A stretch of DNA of 64,000 bases, taken from assembly GCA_031763025.1 (NCBI GenBank), contig JASSKH010000006.1, forward strand, positions 248,001-312,000, written 5' to 3'. Source of the DNA: Macrocystis pyrifera. Taxonomy: Eukaryota; Sar; Phaeophyceae; Laminariales; Laminariaceae. Made by a program: the position numbers and the translations under genes. The notes under the pieces are model-generated. The model was not told the DNA's origin, did no database searches, and was given only the letters and a program-made list of their open reading frames with translations. Positions 54,099-63,317 of the stretch are shown piece by piece (the first letter of the stretch is position 1; each line of letters begins with the position of its first letter).

Positions 54099-54261
54099 GT
54101 ATACCTCGGCTGGAGCTCCCCCGTCACAACAACCCTCCTCGAGCACATTCTCCTCCCTTGGCCCAGCGAACAATGGCAACTCTATGCCTACGTTCGATCC
54201 GCCCCTCCTCACCGCGCATTTTGAGCACCAAGACAAGGCGACTGATTATTTGTTTTGGGTT

Positions 54262-54660
54262 TAGTGCGAGAGAAGAGTGGGTAGCGGATTCGGGAGGAAC
54301 CTTCACGTGACTGGAAATTTCTTTGGGATGGTAGACTGTACCCCCTCTCCCGCCGACAAGAGCAGTTTGGGGGTCGGTGACACGAAGTCACTGAACATAG
54401 AGTACTCCGCCCAGATTCCAATGGTAATGCACAGCTCTCGGTGTGACGCTCTAGTTTGGCCGTTGGACGTAGCATACGTACCCGGCGTTCGCTTCAACCT
54501 GGTTGCGATTCATGCAGCGATGTTGAAATGCCCGGTTACACTTGATGGTCAAGGAGCTCACATGCTGAATGGGCAATTGTCCCTCATGCGTAGGGACGCG
54601 GGTTCACACGTAGACGCCACTCGGATTGTAAAGACCCCGATTGCTGCCATTGTATAGACC
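54262..54660 (+). pseudogene. Aspartic protease (copia type)
   Basis: EEWVADSGGTF holds the active-site Asp-Ser-Gly. The next frame continues HVTGNFFGMVDCTPSPADKS and later LDVAYVPGVRFNLVAIHAAM, the usual copia protease end (YVPGVRFNL). A one-base frameshift lies at about 54,300. The enzyme would cut the Gag-Pol polyprotein. Confidence 0.75.
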
Positions 54661-54669
54661 CCTGGAAAA

Positions 54670-55550
54670 ATGCGGAAGATTGATATTAACGACCTTCACG
54701 TTTCCCTTGCCCATTTCGATGCTGACACCCTTTGTGAGACGGCACGCCAGATGCGCATTGGGGAGTTGGTTGCGTGTGCTGGGTGTTCTGAAGCGAAAGG
54801 GAGGAGGATGGCGGTGCCGTCAACGACCGAATGTCGTTCCACCAGGCCTCTGGAGCTTCTGTTCGTAGATCTGTTGGGAAAGCAGTCTACGTCTGCTCGA
54901 GGTGCGCAGTACTTGACGATGATCGTCGACCACTCCTCGCGACTGGGGTGACCATTTTTCTTGAAGCGGAAGTCCGACGTCCTGAAGGCCTTCGCTGGTT
55001 ATCTGGCCGACATCCACCCAAAGGGTGTGCAGTCCATCGTCGAGTGCCTTTGTTCGTACAACGGCGCCGAGTTCACCAAGGCGGAGTGTGTGTGAAGTAG
55101 CTCGACCATCATGGCATCTGCCGCGAGCACACTCCCGTCGATCCTCTAAAGCATGACGGTGTGGTCGAGCGACAGATCGCCATGACGCTGGCGCTTTAAA
55201 TGGCGTCCCGCCTGGAGCCCCCCCGCCTGTTCGGCGATGAAAAGATACCGTCGACAAAGCCCCTCTGGTCTGAGTCATGCGTGTACGCGAGCGATGTTTT
55301 CAACATGACGGGGAGGGTAATGGACAAGCCTGAATTGCACTCGCCGCACCGTAAATTATTTTGGAGACCATCGTTTGCGCCGTTGCTCCCGTTTCTGAAA
55401 CCGGGCTTCCACCAAGTCAGGAGGACCCTGACGTCCAAGCCGAAGGCGGAGGCTTGCTTCTACCTCAACGGCGGGCATCACCACGCAGTTGGCTGCTTCT
55501 GGTGTCTGGCCAGAAGTCGTTCTCATCGTGTTCTGCGAAAGAGGTAGCAC
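54670..55550 (+). pseudogene. Pre-integrase and integrase (copia type), second catalytic Asp changed
   Basis: DINDLHVSLAHFDADTLCET with ACAGCSEAKGRRMAVPSTT is the pre-integrase zinc-binding segment. RPLELLFVDLLGKQSTSARG and YLTMIVDHSSRLG contain integrase block 1 Asp residues. IVECLCSYNGAEFTKAE has Tyr (TAC at 55,057-55,059) where the second catalytic Asp of a SDNG motif should be. DGVVERQIAMTLAL retains the Glu. C-terminal text such as VYASDVFNMTGRVMDKPELH, FAPLLPFLKPGFHQVRRTL and CFYLNGGHHHAVGC follows. Stops and frameshifts interrupt it. Confidence 0.85.
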
Positions 55551-55779
55551 ATTTCCACTCGAATGTTTCTTGAATGACGGGGTTGCTTAACCCAAAATCG
55601 TCGGAATGTCCATCTTGTTTCAAAACAAAAACCGTTTTCGTATGCTTGGGCGATGGGATGATTCGTCGAGATGCAATTTGAGTTTGTTTGAAGCCAGTTT
55701 TCGGGTGAGGTATGGGTTTTTATAAACGAGGAGCCTCAGAAACATTAGCATGAACCTCTATCGTAGAACGCCTCTCTTT

Positions 55780-56456
55780 CCTGACGTCACTTGGGAACAC
55801 CTGAGGAAACCGTTTGTGGGGTTTCTGCCTTCGGATGAGGAGAGTCCCCCACCGCTACCGTCGCCGTCCCCACCGCCCTTGGGTGCCTCTGAGGGGCCCT
55901 GACGTATGGCCGGAGCCACCGCCTCCATCCCCACTGCTGCCGCCGCAACCGCCGTCATCACTGCCGCTACCACCACCGCCGCCGCCACCGCCGTCTTCAT
56001 CGCCGTCGCTGCCGCCGTCATCGTCACACAGGCCGCTACCGCCACCTCACCCCCGCCGCCGTCGCCACCGCCACCGCCGTCACCATCGTAGCAGTCACCG
56101 CAGCCACAGCTTTCGCAGCGTGCTGCCCGGGAACTGGGTTCTATTATCCCGGACCCGGAGGATGCCGATGTTCTGAGGGGGCGGACAAGGGGGGAAACTG
56201 CACAACACCAGGAGGGTGGTGGCGATGTGTGGAGAAGACAGACAAAAGGGGAACTGCATGACACCAGGAGGGTGATGGCGATGTATAAGGTGGTCGGGCC
56301 TCGAGGGAAGCTGGGCGGCACCCGGAACATGGAGATGTGCTGAGGGGGCGGACAAGAGGGGAGACTGCGCAGAACCGCGAGACTATGGGGCATGGGCTGC
56401 TGCCGTTGATGGCAGCGCGGGAAGGTATAGGCCATGTACGTTTCCACCAAACCCCA
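55780..56456 (+). repeat. CCN/GCC-rich linker of copia pol
   Basis: After WEHLRKPFVGFLPSDEESPP a CCG/GCC microsatellite (about 55,850-56,095) encodes proline- or alanine-rich low-complexity sequence between integrase and RT. On the minus strand it produces a 230-codon frame of Val, Ala and Asp repeats, which is a by-product. Confidence 0.75.
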
Positions 56457-56499
56457 CCGCGCTAGAGCCCTCCCCTTCCCACACGCCCGGCGAGCGAGA

Positions 56500-57183
56500 T
56501 TTCGACGCCGAACTCATATGCTGAAGCGTGTGCGGACGAGTATTCGGTCATTTGGAGGCAGGCGATGGACAAGGAATATGATGAACTGGCGGACGCGGGG
56601 ACGTTTGCAGTGACGTAGCGATCGGAGGGGCTGAATGTCATCTCGGCGAAGTGGGTGTCCAACAAATATGGTAATGTGGTGCGGGCGTAAGCAAGGCTGA
56701 TGGCACGAGGTTTTAAGCAGCGTGAGTTGATTTATTAGAGCTTTGCTCCGACGCCTGCAGCGTCTTGGTTTCGTCTTTTGGGTGTGATGGCGTGGGACGT
56801 GGAATCGGATTTGTGTTAATTTGATGCTGAGCAAGAGTTAGTGCAGGTGAGTTCGAACGAGGATGTTTTTCATGCGATTACCCCTGGCTGCGGCGAAATT
56901 TCTGGTAAGGTAACCAGATTGAATCGCAGTTTCTACGGCTTGAAGCAAGCGCCGAGGTCCTGGCACAACTACTTTCTCACTCTCATGAAGAGTTTGGGAT
57001 TGGAGCAAAGCCCTGTTGATGCGTGTGGCATGAGGTTGGTCGAGTCGGGCTCGGTCTCCATAGTGTTGGTAGTATATGTGCATGATATTTTAGCTGTAGG
57101 ACGTAGATGCGATGCGTTCTGTGATGGCCTGAACAAACTTGTTCCGATCAACAATCCGGGTGAGTTGTCGTGGTATGCTGGTT
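56500..57183 (+). pseudogene. Reverse transcriptase (copia type), catalytic Asp changed
   Basis: RQAMDKEYDELADAGTF, LNVISAKWVSNKYGNVVRA, ARLMARGFKQRE and FAPTPAASWFRLLGVMAWDV are copia RT blocks, separated by single-codon stops. VTRLNRSFYGLKQAPRSWHN and VESGSVSIVLVVYVHDILAV follow. YVHD replaces the YVDD motif; the His codon CAT at 57,081-57,083 is one base from GAT. NNPGELSWYAG ends the block. Not functional. Confidence 0.9.
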
Positions 57184-57219
57184 GATTGTTTTCGAGAGGT
57201 AGTGATAATCTGGTACGTT

Positions 57220-58012
57220 AACGACCTCGCAGCAGGCGTTCGCTCAACAGACCGCGACGAGGTTTGACTTTAGTTCTGAGAAGAATAACTCGCTTTCGAC
57301 CGGTGTGTAGGTCGAGGAATTAGACGAGAATGAACCCGTTAGTGATCAGGCTTTTCGCGAGTTGGTGAGGTTGTTGATGCGGCCTGCGAACAAAACACGA
57401 CCTGACATTGCGAACGCGGTGGGGGCGGCAGCGAGGTATACGAAAACGCCGAGGGAAGTATACTGGAGGACAGCAGTTGGTATTTTAGAGTATGCTTTTC
57501 TACAAGTAGTTTCGGCATTATGTTCCTGAAAATGGTAGCGTACTTGAGCTGGTAGTGTTTGCAAATGCTGACTATGCCAACAAAGCCACTAACAGGAGGT
57601 CAGTTTCCGGTGGGGCTATCATGTGTGCTGGGACGTGTGTGCTGGTTTTGTAGGACGCAGAAATGCGTCACACTCTCAACCACCGACGCCGAATATGTAG
57701 AACTGGCAGACACTATCAAGGAGGCAATGTTCATGTGCTATGTATGGAGTTTTCGATTTCCGGGGTTTGAGGAGAGATGCATTACGGTTTTCGAGGATAA
57801 CAAGGGGGCAAGGCACCTGGCACAAAATCCAGTGTTCACGTCGAATTCGAAGCACATCGACGTACGCCACCATTTGTTGCGGGAGCTTATTTTTTAGGTG
57901 GAGTTTGTTATCACCCATGTAGAGTCGGAGGAGCAGCGTGCAGACTTCTTGACAAAGCTGCACAACAACACGGTTTTTGGCTACCACCGGGATTTTGTGA
58001 TGAGTCTTTGAC
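57220..58012 (+). pseudogene. RNase H (copia type)
   Basis: TTSQQAFAQQTATRFDFSSE, NKTRPDIANAVGAAARYTKT and TAVGILEYAFL precede the RNase H core. The core reads FANADYANKATNRRSVSGGA, CWFCRTQKCVTLSTTDAEYV, ELADTIKEAMFMCYVWSF, then FEDNKGARHLAQNPVFTSNS and KHIDVRHHLLRELIF. After a stop, VEFVITHVESEEQRADFLTK completes the usual end. Core residues Asp in ANADY, Glu in DAEY and Asp in FEDN are present. Confidence 0.85.
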
Positions 58013-59170
58013 GCGTTTTTCCCGAGATATAAGGCTTTATGTTACGATTGTAGAGTGAATGATTTGTTTGAACCATAAATACAGAAAACAAAGGCAAGGA
58101 GCGACCATAACGGGAAAAAGTTACGATGAGCACACCATGTCACCCTCGAGGGAGGTGCAACCAACTGTACAACAAATATAACTGAACAAAATAAAACACC
58201 AACCAACATCAACAAAAACACCGAGACAAACAAAGTCTCCACTACTGTTGGATGTCATATCTAACGCATCGGTATTATCCTTCGGAAACCATACGATAAC
58301 ACCGCATCAAGATCGATTTTGGTATTTCGGCAAACGATATCGATCAAACGAGGCAATTTGATAACGCCATAAGGGGCCATACTGACGGGGTTCGTTATTT
58401 GGAAAACAAAAAACAATTTCCAAAACAAACATGTTTGCATCCTATCGGGAAACGGCGCATTCATTATCAAACCAAAAGGAATTCGAAACAAGCGGGAATC
58501 ACGCACCGCGTCACACAACGCCAAGCCGACAAACAGCGACGAGGGTAGACGAGAGCGAAGGTCTGCGTTATCGCGTGCGCGGCGCCGCCAGCCTTTGATT
58601 TTTTTTGGTGGTGCAGGATAGGAAGCTATCCTCTCAGGGTGTGTTGGGTGGGCGGAGGGCCACGTGCGGAACAGCAACGATGATGTAGCTATCGAGTTTT
58701 CGAGCGCATCCTCTGTTTTTTTGCTCGTTCGCTCGGTTTTCGTGATGGTTGCCCGACCAAGCAGACCAAAACATTGGGCTTGCTGCCGCCATGAGTTGTT
58801 TTAGGCACCACTGCCGGGGTACGATGTGCTATGGTCTGTGGCCGTGGGCGCGACTATTGCTCTGGTCGCCTGTCGTTAAGCTTTGCGTTTAATCGCCTCG
58901 ACCGTGGTTACCGAAGCGGCCACGAATCACCCCCGACTCCACCTGGGCCATGAGCATGCTCCATCAAGGCTGATCAACTCCCAAATTCGAAATTGAAATT
59001 ATTAAATTCACGCGAAAAAAGTCACAAAAGACTTTTCACTCATTTTGATTTCTTCTAATTTGCCCCATCGAATCCTGCCTGGTCATTCACTCTTCGGCCA
59101 ATCAGATCCAAACTATATTTGAAAAAACAAAACTCAAATCTACTTCAAGAAACCAACCGTCCTCGATAAG
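58013..59170. other. No assignable gene
   Basis: Minus-strand frames of 66 and 138 codons have no domain. No LTR match to the region before copia gag was seen. Confidence 0.4.
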
Positions 59171-59740
59171 ATGGGCCCTAGAACGAAAAACACCCGTCAA
59201 CAGGCCAGGGGGCACAAAGTCAAACAGCAGGAGAGGAACCCCACCACGACCGCTGGCAGCTGGCAGCACATAGGGAGCATGATGGTACCACGGCCAGCTA
59301 TGTCCAAAGCTCCAGAGGGGACGGTGAGCGAGCGCGTGATCAAGGAAGTTATTAAAGAATGCGGTGGAGACGACGAAGAGGACACCGAGAGGTTGTACAC
59401 CTGCTCATCTGCCTTCCTTTCCCAAGAGAGTGAAAACGTGCCTGGACAGAGTGCCTCACGTTTACCCAAGGAAGCGTGTCTTGGGTAACCGTTGCTCACT
59501 GGTTATCCCTTGCCCCAAAGGCAACACTAGTAACCTCATCGCCCAGTACGAGTCGATAGAGTAGATGAAGCTGACAGGTCCAAGCTCGATGCGGCGAGAA
59601 ATATGCAGGACCATGCTCTGAAGGTCCTGCGACCCACCCACATGATCTTGGATGCAGTCATCATGTCTTCGCGCAAATGGCGTGTCCTGCTGTGTTCTCG
59701 ACTGTATCATCTTGAAACACCGGGCGCTGCGAGCCCCTGA
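59171..59740 (+). CDS. Possible two-exon hypothetical protein, about 163 residues
   Basis: An ATG at 59,171 opens MGPRTKNTRQQARGHKVKQQ, then VSERVIKEVIKECGGDDEED, an acidic stretch. It stops at 59,486. A GT at 59,485-59,486 and an AG at 59,558-59,559 would remove a 75-bp intron and keep the frame (GG plus A). The joined exon reads VDEADRSKLDAARNMQDHAL and VLRPTHMILDAVIMSSRKWR, to a TGA at 59,738-59,740. The basic N-terminus and helical C-terminus suggest a soluble nuclear or cytoplasmic protein. No family recognised. The splice model is inference; the single-exon 105-codon version is the alternative. Confidence 0.35.
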
Positions 59741-60379
59741 GTACCCGGCGCTTGGGTTGGCTTTTCTCTAAATCGCAAGCTAACCTACTACATACAGCAG
59801 TCGATCACGCGTCATGACAACAATCAATCGGTCGTCATTCATCCACAGAACAATGAAGCAACGCTTCCCAGAAAATTAGGTCCGGGTGCCGATCATACAA
59901 GCGTGAAAGATTGAATACCATCTCTGTAGCTCGAGCTTCTCCTCAAATTCCTTCCGCTCCGGAGTCTCCACGACCAGCAGAAGTACACATGGGGTTTCCG
60001 TCCAATTGAGCCTCGAGAGCTCTACCCACGCTGCGCGCGCGCGTGGAGGTCTCGCTTCCCTACACACCAGTCAGGCAAGCTGGAACGTGACCTCTCGCGA
60101 CATGGTTCTCGCGGATGTGTGCCTTTTGTAACGGGTTGTAGAGAAATAATATATTCTGAGTGATATTTACGCGGTGATCGAGAAGACAAGTAGGAACATT
60201 TACGGTTAAATACCAGCAGAATAGAAGCTGAGACACACACTCGGTACTCGTCAGCGAGTACCCGCGTGTAGGCGTTTCGGAGACATGTTCACACGACATG
60301 AAATTAGAGTCACCGGAAACCCGAGGACCAGGAGACGCTTAGGTGCCAACGAGGCTCTATGACTGCATCTCCAAGGTTC
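59741..60379. other. No assignable gene
   Basis: A 63-codon minus-strand frame at 59,876-60,067 (ETPERKEFEEKLELQRWYSI) reads protein-like but has no ATG near a sensible start and no domain. Confidence 0.35.
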
Positions 60380-60660
60380 CTGCCGTGAAACGCTTCTTCC
60401 CGCGTTACTCGCTTGCCACCCGCCGGTTTTTACATAAGTGTCGCACCGAGCATACATGTTGCGGCAGGACTCAATCGCAGCAGGGAGCTGAATATCATAT
60501 CGGCGCATGTGGGATCCATCCCACGGAAAATCTCCCCCGTCATGTGCTCGTCGCTGCTCGATTTCTCCATCGAAAGGAATGAATTATATGGCTTCAACAA
60601 CATTTTGTGGTCTGACCTGGTCGTTTTGCTTCGACTGTCCGTTTCCTGCATGGGATAGAA
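60380..60660 (+). pseudogene. MFS transporter last-exon pseudogene (duplicate of 62,883-63,317)
   Basis: From 60,428 the plus strand encodes 76 codons that align without any gap to the first 76 codons of the exon on the opposite strand at 63,317. GLNRSRELNIISAHVGSI pairs with GVDRRGELNGISESVVAL, SPVMCSSLLDFSIERN with SPMFFSALFAFSIDRD, and LLRLSVSCMG with LLRLAVACMG. By eye about 30 of 76 residues match. It ends in TAG at 60,656-60,658 where the other copy has TGG. The AG splice acceptor is lost (GCCGGT for CGCCAG). Upstream, TTCTTCCCGCGTTACTCGCT resembles the intron end of the other copy, so this is a DNA duplication, not a retrocopy. Confidence 0.75.
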
Positions 60661-61857
60661 CACGACCACGAAAACCGCAGGCGAGGACAGTTAGATGCTA
60701 ACACCCCGGACAATAGCGAGTCGACGTTCAATCAGTGTGTCGATCGAACGTGACGGGGAGGCACCGCTGTATACGGGACAACCGCTCGGAACGACGTTCG
60801 CGTAGGAGAAAGGGTGTCCTAGTTGGCGTTTCTGACGCGAAGGATGATGGCCTAAGAACAAAAGAGCTGTTCTCGTAGCCGCTCCATATGCTATTCAAGG
60901 CGTGTGCCTAGCAAATGAATGCAATACGCATCCGACGAAGGTAATGGTTGCGGAGGACTACCACCTTGTAGTTCGGTTCTCACGGAGAGACACAATGCTA
61001 CGATGGGGGTGCACTCCAAGCTTCTGAGCACCCTGCCCCCGCGTGGTTCGAGTGGTATTGCACCTCACCACGTACACTTTTGTTGTTGCAGCCCGAAGCA
61101 GTAGTAGTGATGACATAACTGTCCTATGACTTTCATCGTTTGTGAGCGCCAGGAACGCCGATAGACTCTTCACTACTAGAGTGTCTTTGTTGCGGAATGA
61201 TCGTACCCGCTGGCTCAGACCACTTCGAAACTCTCCTATTCGTTGGCGTTTTGAAGCAACATCGGGAATGTTTTTACCTACGGAGGATTCCAGTATGTGG
61301 ATTCACCTGCAGGTCGACTTGCACTGGATATTCATGAGTATGCACATACAGTGGCAGAACAGGACTGTTTCCCCTTGGTTCACGCTGGCCCTCTACAATA
61401 GATGATATACACGATGCGTTAGCGTCAGGACAGCTCCGGAGGTCCATGCATTCCCCCCGAAAAAAAATAGAAACGTGCGCACTCTTGCCGTTGATGAATA
61501 TCATAACCTGCGAGGCCTAAGCCTGAACATATTGTCAAGAAAAACTATATTGCGCCATTCCTCAGTCGAGAGGCCCCATCGGTTAGAAATAGATATGGCT
61601 CCAAAGTGATAGCTACCCCTATCGCAGCACGGGTCTCCATGCCATCTCTCTACCTAACGATTAACCATAAAAACTGTGTTAGCAGATTGTTGATCGCTAG
61701 TGTGACGATTCAATGTCGAAAAATCGCACAACACATCGTGACGCCAGATCTCGTTAACACGTTCCCTCGGTAGAGATCCTAAGGCGACATATTCTGGGAA
61801 CACCTCCGGCGGTCACCCCTCGTCAGCCAGGGAAATCAAACTCAACCCATCTTCAAT
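60661..61857. other. No assignable gene
   Basis: Frames of 60-90 codons on both strands, no domains. The first 60 bp may continue the pseudogene after its stop. Confidence 0.4.
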
Positions 61858-62110
61858 AACGACGCTGCTATACCCCAACCTAACCGAACCAGACCCGACC
61901 CGATTTACCATCAACACTATATGATCATCTCTCTCGTAGACTAAACCCGAACCCAATACCCCACCCTCCCCAAACCAAACCCAAGGAGAGCGCTATGCTG
62001 CCCTCTCAATAGTGGGCTCAACCCAACCCCAGCCTATAACCCACCCCCTAACCCGGCCACAGGAAAGCCGAGCCAAGTCAGCCCGTCCCATCCCAACCTA
62101 ACCGATCGAA
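61858..62110 (+). repeat. CCCAACC/AACCCGA-rich degenerate tract
   Basis: Runs such as ACCCCAACCTAACCGAACC, AGACCCGACCCG, AACCCGAACCC and CCCAACCCCAGCC resemble worn CCCTAA-type repeats on the plus strand, opposite in orientation to the TTAGGG arrays at 7.4 and 25.7 kb. They could also be a simple C/A-rich microsatellite. Confidence 0.5.
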
Positions 62111-62154
62111 AAGTGAAGTACCTAGTATAAACCTATACGGTTTACTTGAAACTC

Positions 62155-62665
62155 AGTTAATGACTCGCGAGGTCGAGTCATTTTGAACTACTGAGTCCCG
62201 AAGATACCAGAACCTGAAACGACTCATACCTCGCTAGTCGTAAGTGTATCATAAGCTAACATGATCGCGTCCTCGCGAGCACCGAGCCAAAGGGCCAAAC
62301 AAAAATATAATATTTCTCGTTTCGTTTGGCCGTCCTTTCAAATCAAACGGTAGAAGGTCGTCAGAGTACCAGCACTAGTCATTGAACTCTGTCCTTGACT
62401 CGCGAGTACCAGTCATTCAAAGTACTGAGACCCCAGGTGTTTATATTACGGGGTTACCGCTAATTCCGAGGGTACCATAAGCCGAAATTACTGTGTCGTC
62501 GCGAATCCTCAGGGCACCAGGCTGGAATAAATGAGTCACCGCGATCCCGCAGGCAACCAGGGGCTGAAACTACTGAGCCATCGCGAGTTCCCAAGGTACG
62601 AAGAGCTGAAATGACTCGATACTACCAAGTTCCAAGGGTATCAGGAGCTGAACTGACTGCTACTT
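62155..62665 (+). repeat. Degenerate repeat, about 45-55 bp unit
   Basis: A phrase GGTACCAGGAGCTGAAATGA followed by CTGAGTCACCGCGAGTTCC, with many substitutions, recurs near 62,200, 62,470, 62,510, 62,558, 62,596 and 62,637. The centre, 62,280-62,380, is interrupted by AT-rich sequence. Confidence 0.65.
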
Positions 62666-62882
62666 TCTAACCCTGATGCTCTGACGACGCTCGCTGTTGT
62701 GCAAAACCCCTGGTTTCGTATTTTTTTAGTCTATAATGCTTGGGGATCGTACGGCGTGGCTACAGCAGCTTCTTGATAATTCTAAAGAAAACCTTCGTCT
62801 AGATCAAAGACGGATTTCACCTTTACGTTACCCGACTGCCGTTCTCATCGGTCTTGCCGTGTACAGTCGAGTCGCCTCCCCG

Positions 62883-63317
62883 TCACTCTGTACCGATATA
62901 CTCGTCCAACGTCGGCTTTCCAGCCGTCGAGGGTTTGACATTTGTACCGATATACTCGTCCAACTTCGATTCTCCAGATGCCGAGGCTTTGGCATCAGTA
63001 CCAGTGTACTCGTCCAGGGTCGGTTTTCCTGTTGTCGAGATTTCGGCATCAAGCGTTTCCCCGCGTCCGGTACCGTCTATAAGGTTCCATCCCATGCAGG
63101 CAACCGCAAGTCGCAGCAAGCCGAGGAGGTAAAACACGAGGTGGTAGTCAAAGGGGAAGGGGCGGTCACGGTCGATGGAGAAGGCAAAAAGTGCCGAAAA
63201 GAACATGGGAGAAAATGCACAGCCAAGCGCAACCACAGACTCCGAAATACCGTTTAGTTCCCCGCGTCGATCCACTCCCACGGCTTTGTTGATGGCCAAT
63301 GACATACCCACGAAAAA
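62883..63317 (-). CDS. MFS transporter, last exon (ZIF-like facilitator type)
   Basis: Minus-strand exon of 144 codons after a good acceptor, a pyrimidine-rich tract ending TTTCGCCAG at 63,318. It reads FFVGMSLAINKAVGVDRRGE, LNGISESVVALGCAFSPMFF, SALFAFSIDRD, FPFDYHLVFYLLGLLRLAVA and CMGWNLIDG. The RRGELNGIS loop, the SP-containing membrane segment, and FPFDYHLVF before the last membrane segment fit the final two helices of MFS carriers of the zinc-induced-facilitator type, which export small metal ligands or ions from the cytosol. The C-terminal tail has three 18-residue repeats (GKPTLDEYTGTDAK type). Stop TGA at 62,883-62,885. Earlier exons were not identified and would lie upstream, beyond the right edge. 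The substrate is not known. Confidence 0.7.
   Translation of the reverse strand, partial: FFVGMSLAINKAVGVDRRGELNGISESVVALGCAFSPMFFSALFAFSIDRDRPFPFDYHLVFYLLGLLRLAVACMGWNLIDGTGRGETLDAEISTTGKPTLDEYTGTDAKASASGESKLDEYIGTNVKPSTAGKPTLDEYIGTE
62886..63045 (-). repeat. 54-bp in-frame tandem repeat in the MFS tail
   Basis: Three units of 18 codons read TTGKPTLDEYTGTDAK, ASGESKLDEYIGTNVK and TAGKPTLDEYIGTE. The unit length keeps the frame. The tail is hydrophilic and would face the cytosol. Confidence 0.85.

Larger units (their letters stand above)
52399..58012 (+). mobile_element. Ty1/copia-like retrotransposon, decayed
   Basis: Gag with zinc knuckle, protease, integrase, RT and RNase H occur in the Ty1/copia order on the plus strand over 5.6 kb. 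There are many stops and frameshifts and two catalytic residues are changed. I compared the sequence just upstream of gag with that downstream of RNase H and saw no matching LTRs, so the ends are uncertain and the element may be nested in or eroded by other repeats. Confidence 0.9.

Noticed and set aside
55758..56450. 230-codon minus-strand frame
   Set aside because: Produced by the CCN microsatellite in the copia linker.
52086..58260. LTRs of the copia element
   Set aside because: Sequence before gag and after RNase H was compared and no matching direct repeat was seen by eye.
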